Origin: G963675935 sp963719005
GTDB taxonomy: Bacteria > Planctomycetota > Planctomycetia > Pirellulales > Thermoguttaceae
Direction: 5' to 3'
Length of the DNA stretch: 64,000 bases
Assembly (NCBI GenBank): GCA_963719005.1
Contig: CAVRAR010000016.1
Coordinates: 1 to 64,000 of the forward strand
Shown piece after piece: positions 63,296 to 64,000 of this stretch (position 1 is the first letter of the stretch; every line of letters begins with the position of its first letter). The position numbers and the translations under genes are program-made. The notes beneath the pieces were generated by a model. The model did not search any database, was not told the DNA's origin, and saw only the letters and a program-made list of their open reading frames with translations.

Positions 63296-64000
63296 ATGTC
63301 TCAGCTCCTCGCTCTGGAATGGAACAGTCATGAGATTCGCGTGGCCGCGGCCTCCGCGCACGGCAGCCGGATCGTTATTGAACATGCCTTCCTGATTCCC
63401 TGGAACGAGGAGGACGCCGCCGACGTCAAAGGGGACAGTCTCATTTTCGCTGAAGCGAAAATCGGGGCAGTCCCCGATCAGGCCGAGCAGCGCGTCGGCC
63501 AACGGATCGCCGAGGAACTGGACGCCAGAGGGATTTCGCGTCCTCCGGCTCTGGTGGCGGTGGGGCGCGGCAGCATCGAACTGCGACAGCTTCAACTCCC
63601 GCCCGCGCCCGATGAAGAGCTGCCGGACATGGTTCGTTTCCAGGCCGCCAGGGAGTTCAACGAGTTGGACGAACACTGGCTGTTGGACTTCGTGCCGATC
63701 GACCAGGGGGCCGAAGGTTCTCGCACGGTGTTGGCGATGGCCATTGCGCCGGCGGTAATCCGGCAGATCGAAGGGGTCTGCCAACAGGCGGGTCTGAAGA
63801 TGCAGCGGCTGCTGTTGCGGCCGTGTGCCGCGGCGTCGCTATTGACCGGCGAGATGGCCGGGGCAAAGGGGGAGTTGCGGCTGCTGGTCGATCTGCTCTC
63901 CGATGAGGTCGATCTGACGGTGGTTTGCGACGGCAAGGCGGTCTTCTTGCGGACAATGCGGCTGGGCGGCGGTTCGCCCTCTCTGCCCGCTCTGCTGGCC
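63296..64000 (+). CDS. PilM/GspL-like actin-fold protein (3' partial)
   Basis: Starts ATG 63296 and is open to the window end (235 residues visible). LLALEWNSHEIRVAAASAHG is the phosphate-1-like strand pair of an ASKHA fold. LPPAPDEELPDMVRFQAARE matches the PilM/GspL pattern, and ELRLLVDLLSDEVDLTVVCD is the second subdomain. Such proteins sit at the inner-membrane platform of type II secretion or type IV pili; this position after gspGHIJK fits. It carries the 45-bp element in frame (KGDSLIFAEAKIGAVP). Confidence 0.8.
   Translation, partial: MSQLLALEWNSHEIRVAAASAHGSRIVIEHAFLIPWNEEDAADVKGDSLIFAEAKIGAVPDQAEQRVGQRIAEELDARGISRPPALVAVGRGSIELRQLQLPPAPDEELPDMVRFQAAREFNELDEHWLLDFVPIDQGAEGSRTVLAMAIAPAVIRQIEGVCQQAGLKMQRLLLRPCAAASLLTGEMAGAKGELRLLVDLLSDEVDLTVVCDGKAVFLRTMRLGGGSPSLPALLA
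63431..63475 (+). repeat. 45-bp palindromic element, copy 5 (inside the PilM/GspL-like gene)
   Basis: Translated in the same frame as the gspD copy, so it yields a related peptide (KGDSLIFAEAKIG against KGDSPIFADTKIG). Confidence 0.88.

Overview
The window is a GC-rich chromosomal segment that reads as Planctomycetota, probably Pirellulales-like. Pointers are a PEP-CTERM signal plus dockerin repeats on a giant secreted protein, an ECF sigma / membrane LolA-fold pair, a Ser/Thr kinase with the N-terminal 'WQAK-LL-GR' module, GspG-type pseudopilins, a PQQ-propeller/ExbBD operon and many short palindromic repeats. No rRNA, CRISPR array or replication origin was seen.

Layout. 1-11.0 kb: two tandem minus-strand giant secreted proteins (papain-like peptidase, then autotransporter-associated beta-strand repeats; the complete one ends in dockerin and PEP-CTERM). 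11.6-13.4 kb: anti-sigma/LolA-like protein and ECF sigma factor. 13.6-17.1 kb: glycoside hydrolase family 2. 17.5-19.2 kb: secreted TPR protein. 19.6-24.8 kb: a minus-strand array of 27 tRNA or tRNA-like genes, with an HNH endonuclease gene and a HEPN-like gene embedded, preceded by a promoter, a structured leader and a terminator. 25.2-27.5 kb: OPT transporter. 27.8-31.6 kb: a papain-like peptidase and a papain/GH172 (DUF2961) locus. 31.8-39.0 kb: dusB, gltD, gltB. 39.3-40.6 kb: Ser/Thr kinase. 40.6-53.3 kb: a nine-gene minus-strand operon (terpenoid-cyclase-like repeat protein, ExbB, two ExbD, two TonB-like paralogues, PQQ propeller, family 5 solute-binding protein, secreted protein of unknown function). 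53.9-61.6 kb: type II secretion/pseudopilin operon gspD-G-H-I-J-K. 61.7-63.0 kb: an IS110-family element. 63.3 kb to the end: a PilM/GspL-like protein.

The most unusual content is repeat biology. A short hairpin element lies inside four tRNA genes (variable arm, D arm, two anticodon arms). A 45-bp palindromic element occurs five times and is translated in frame inside three unrelated proteins. A 78-bp element sits in the GspK leader peptide with a 21-bp target duplication. The tRNA array also holds atypical tRNAs: two with G55, two with C33, a type-I tRNA with a Leu anticodon, and one with anticodon UAU.

Most long genes, including gltB, gltD and dusB, carry single-base frameshifts. The simplest reading is residual indel error in a draft or long-read assembly, not mass gene decay. 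Genes are therefore given with their full inferred extents and break positions are noted as approximate.
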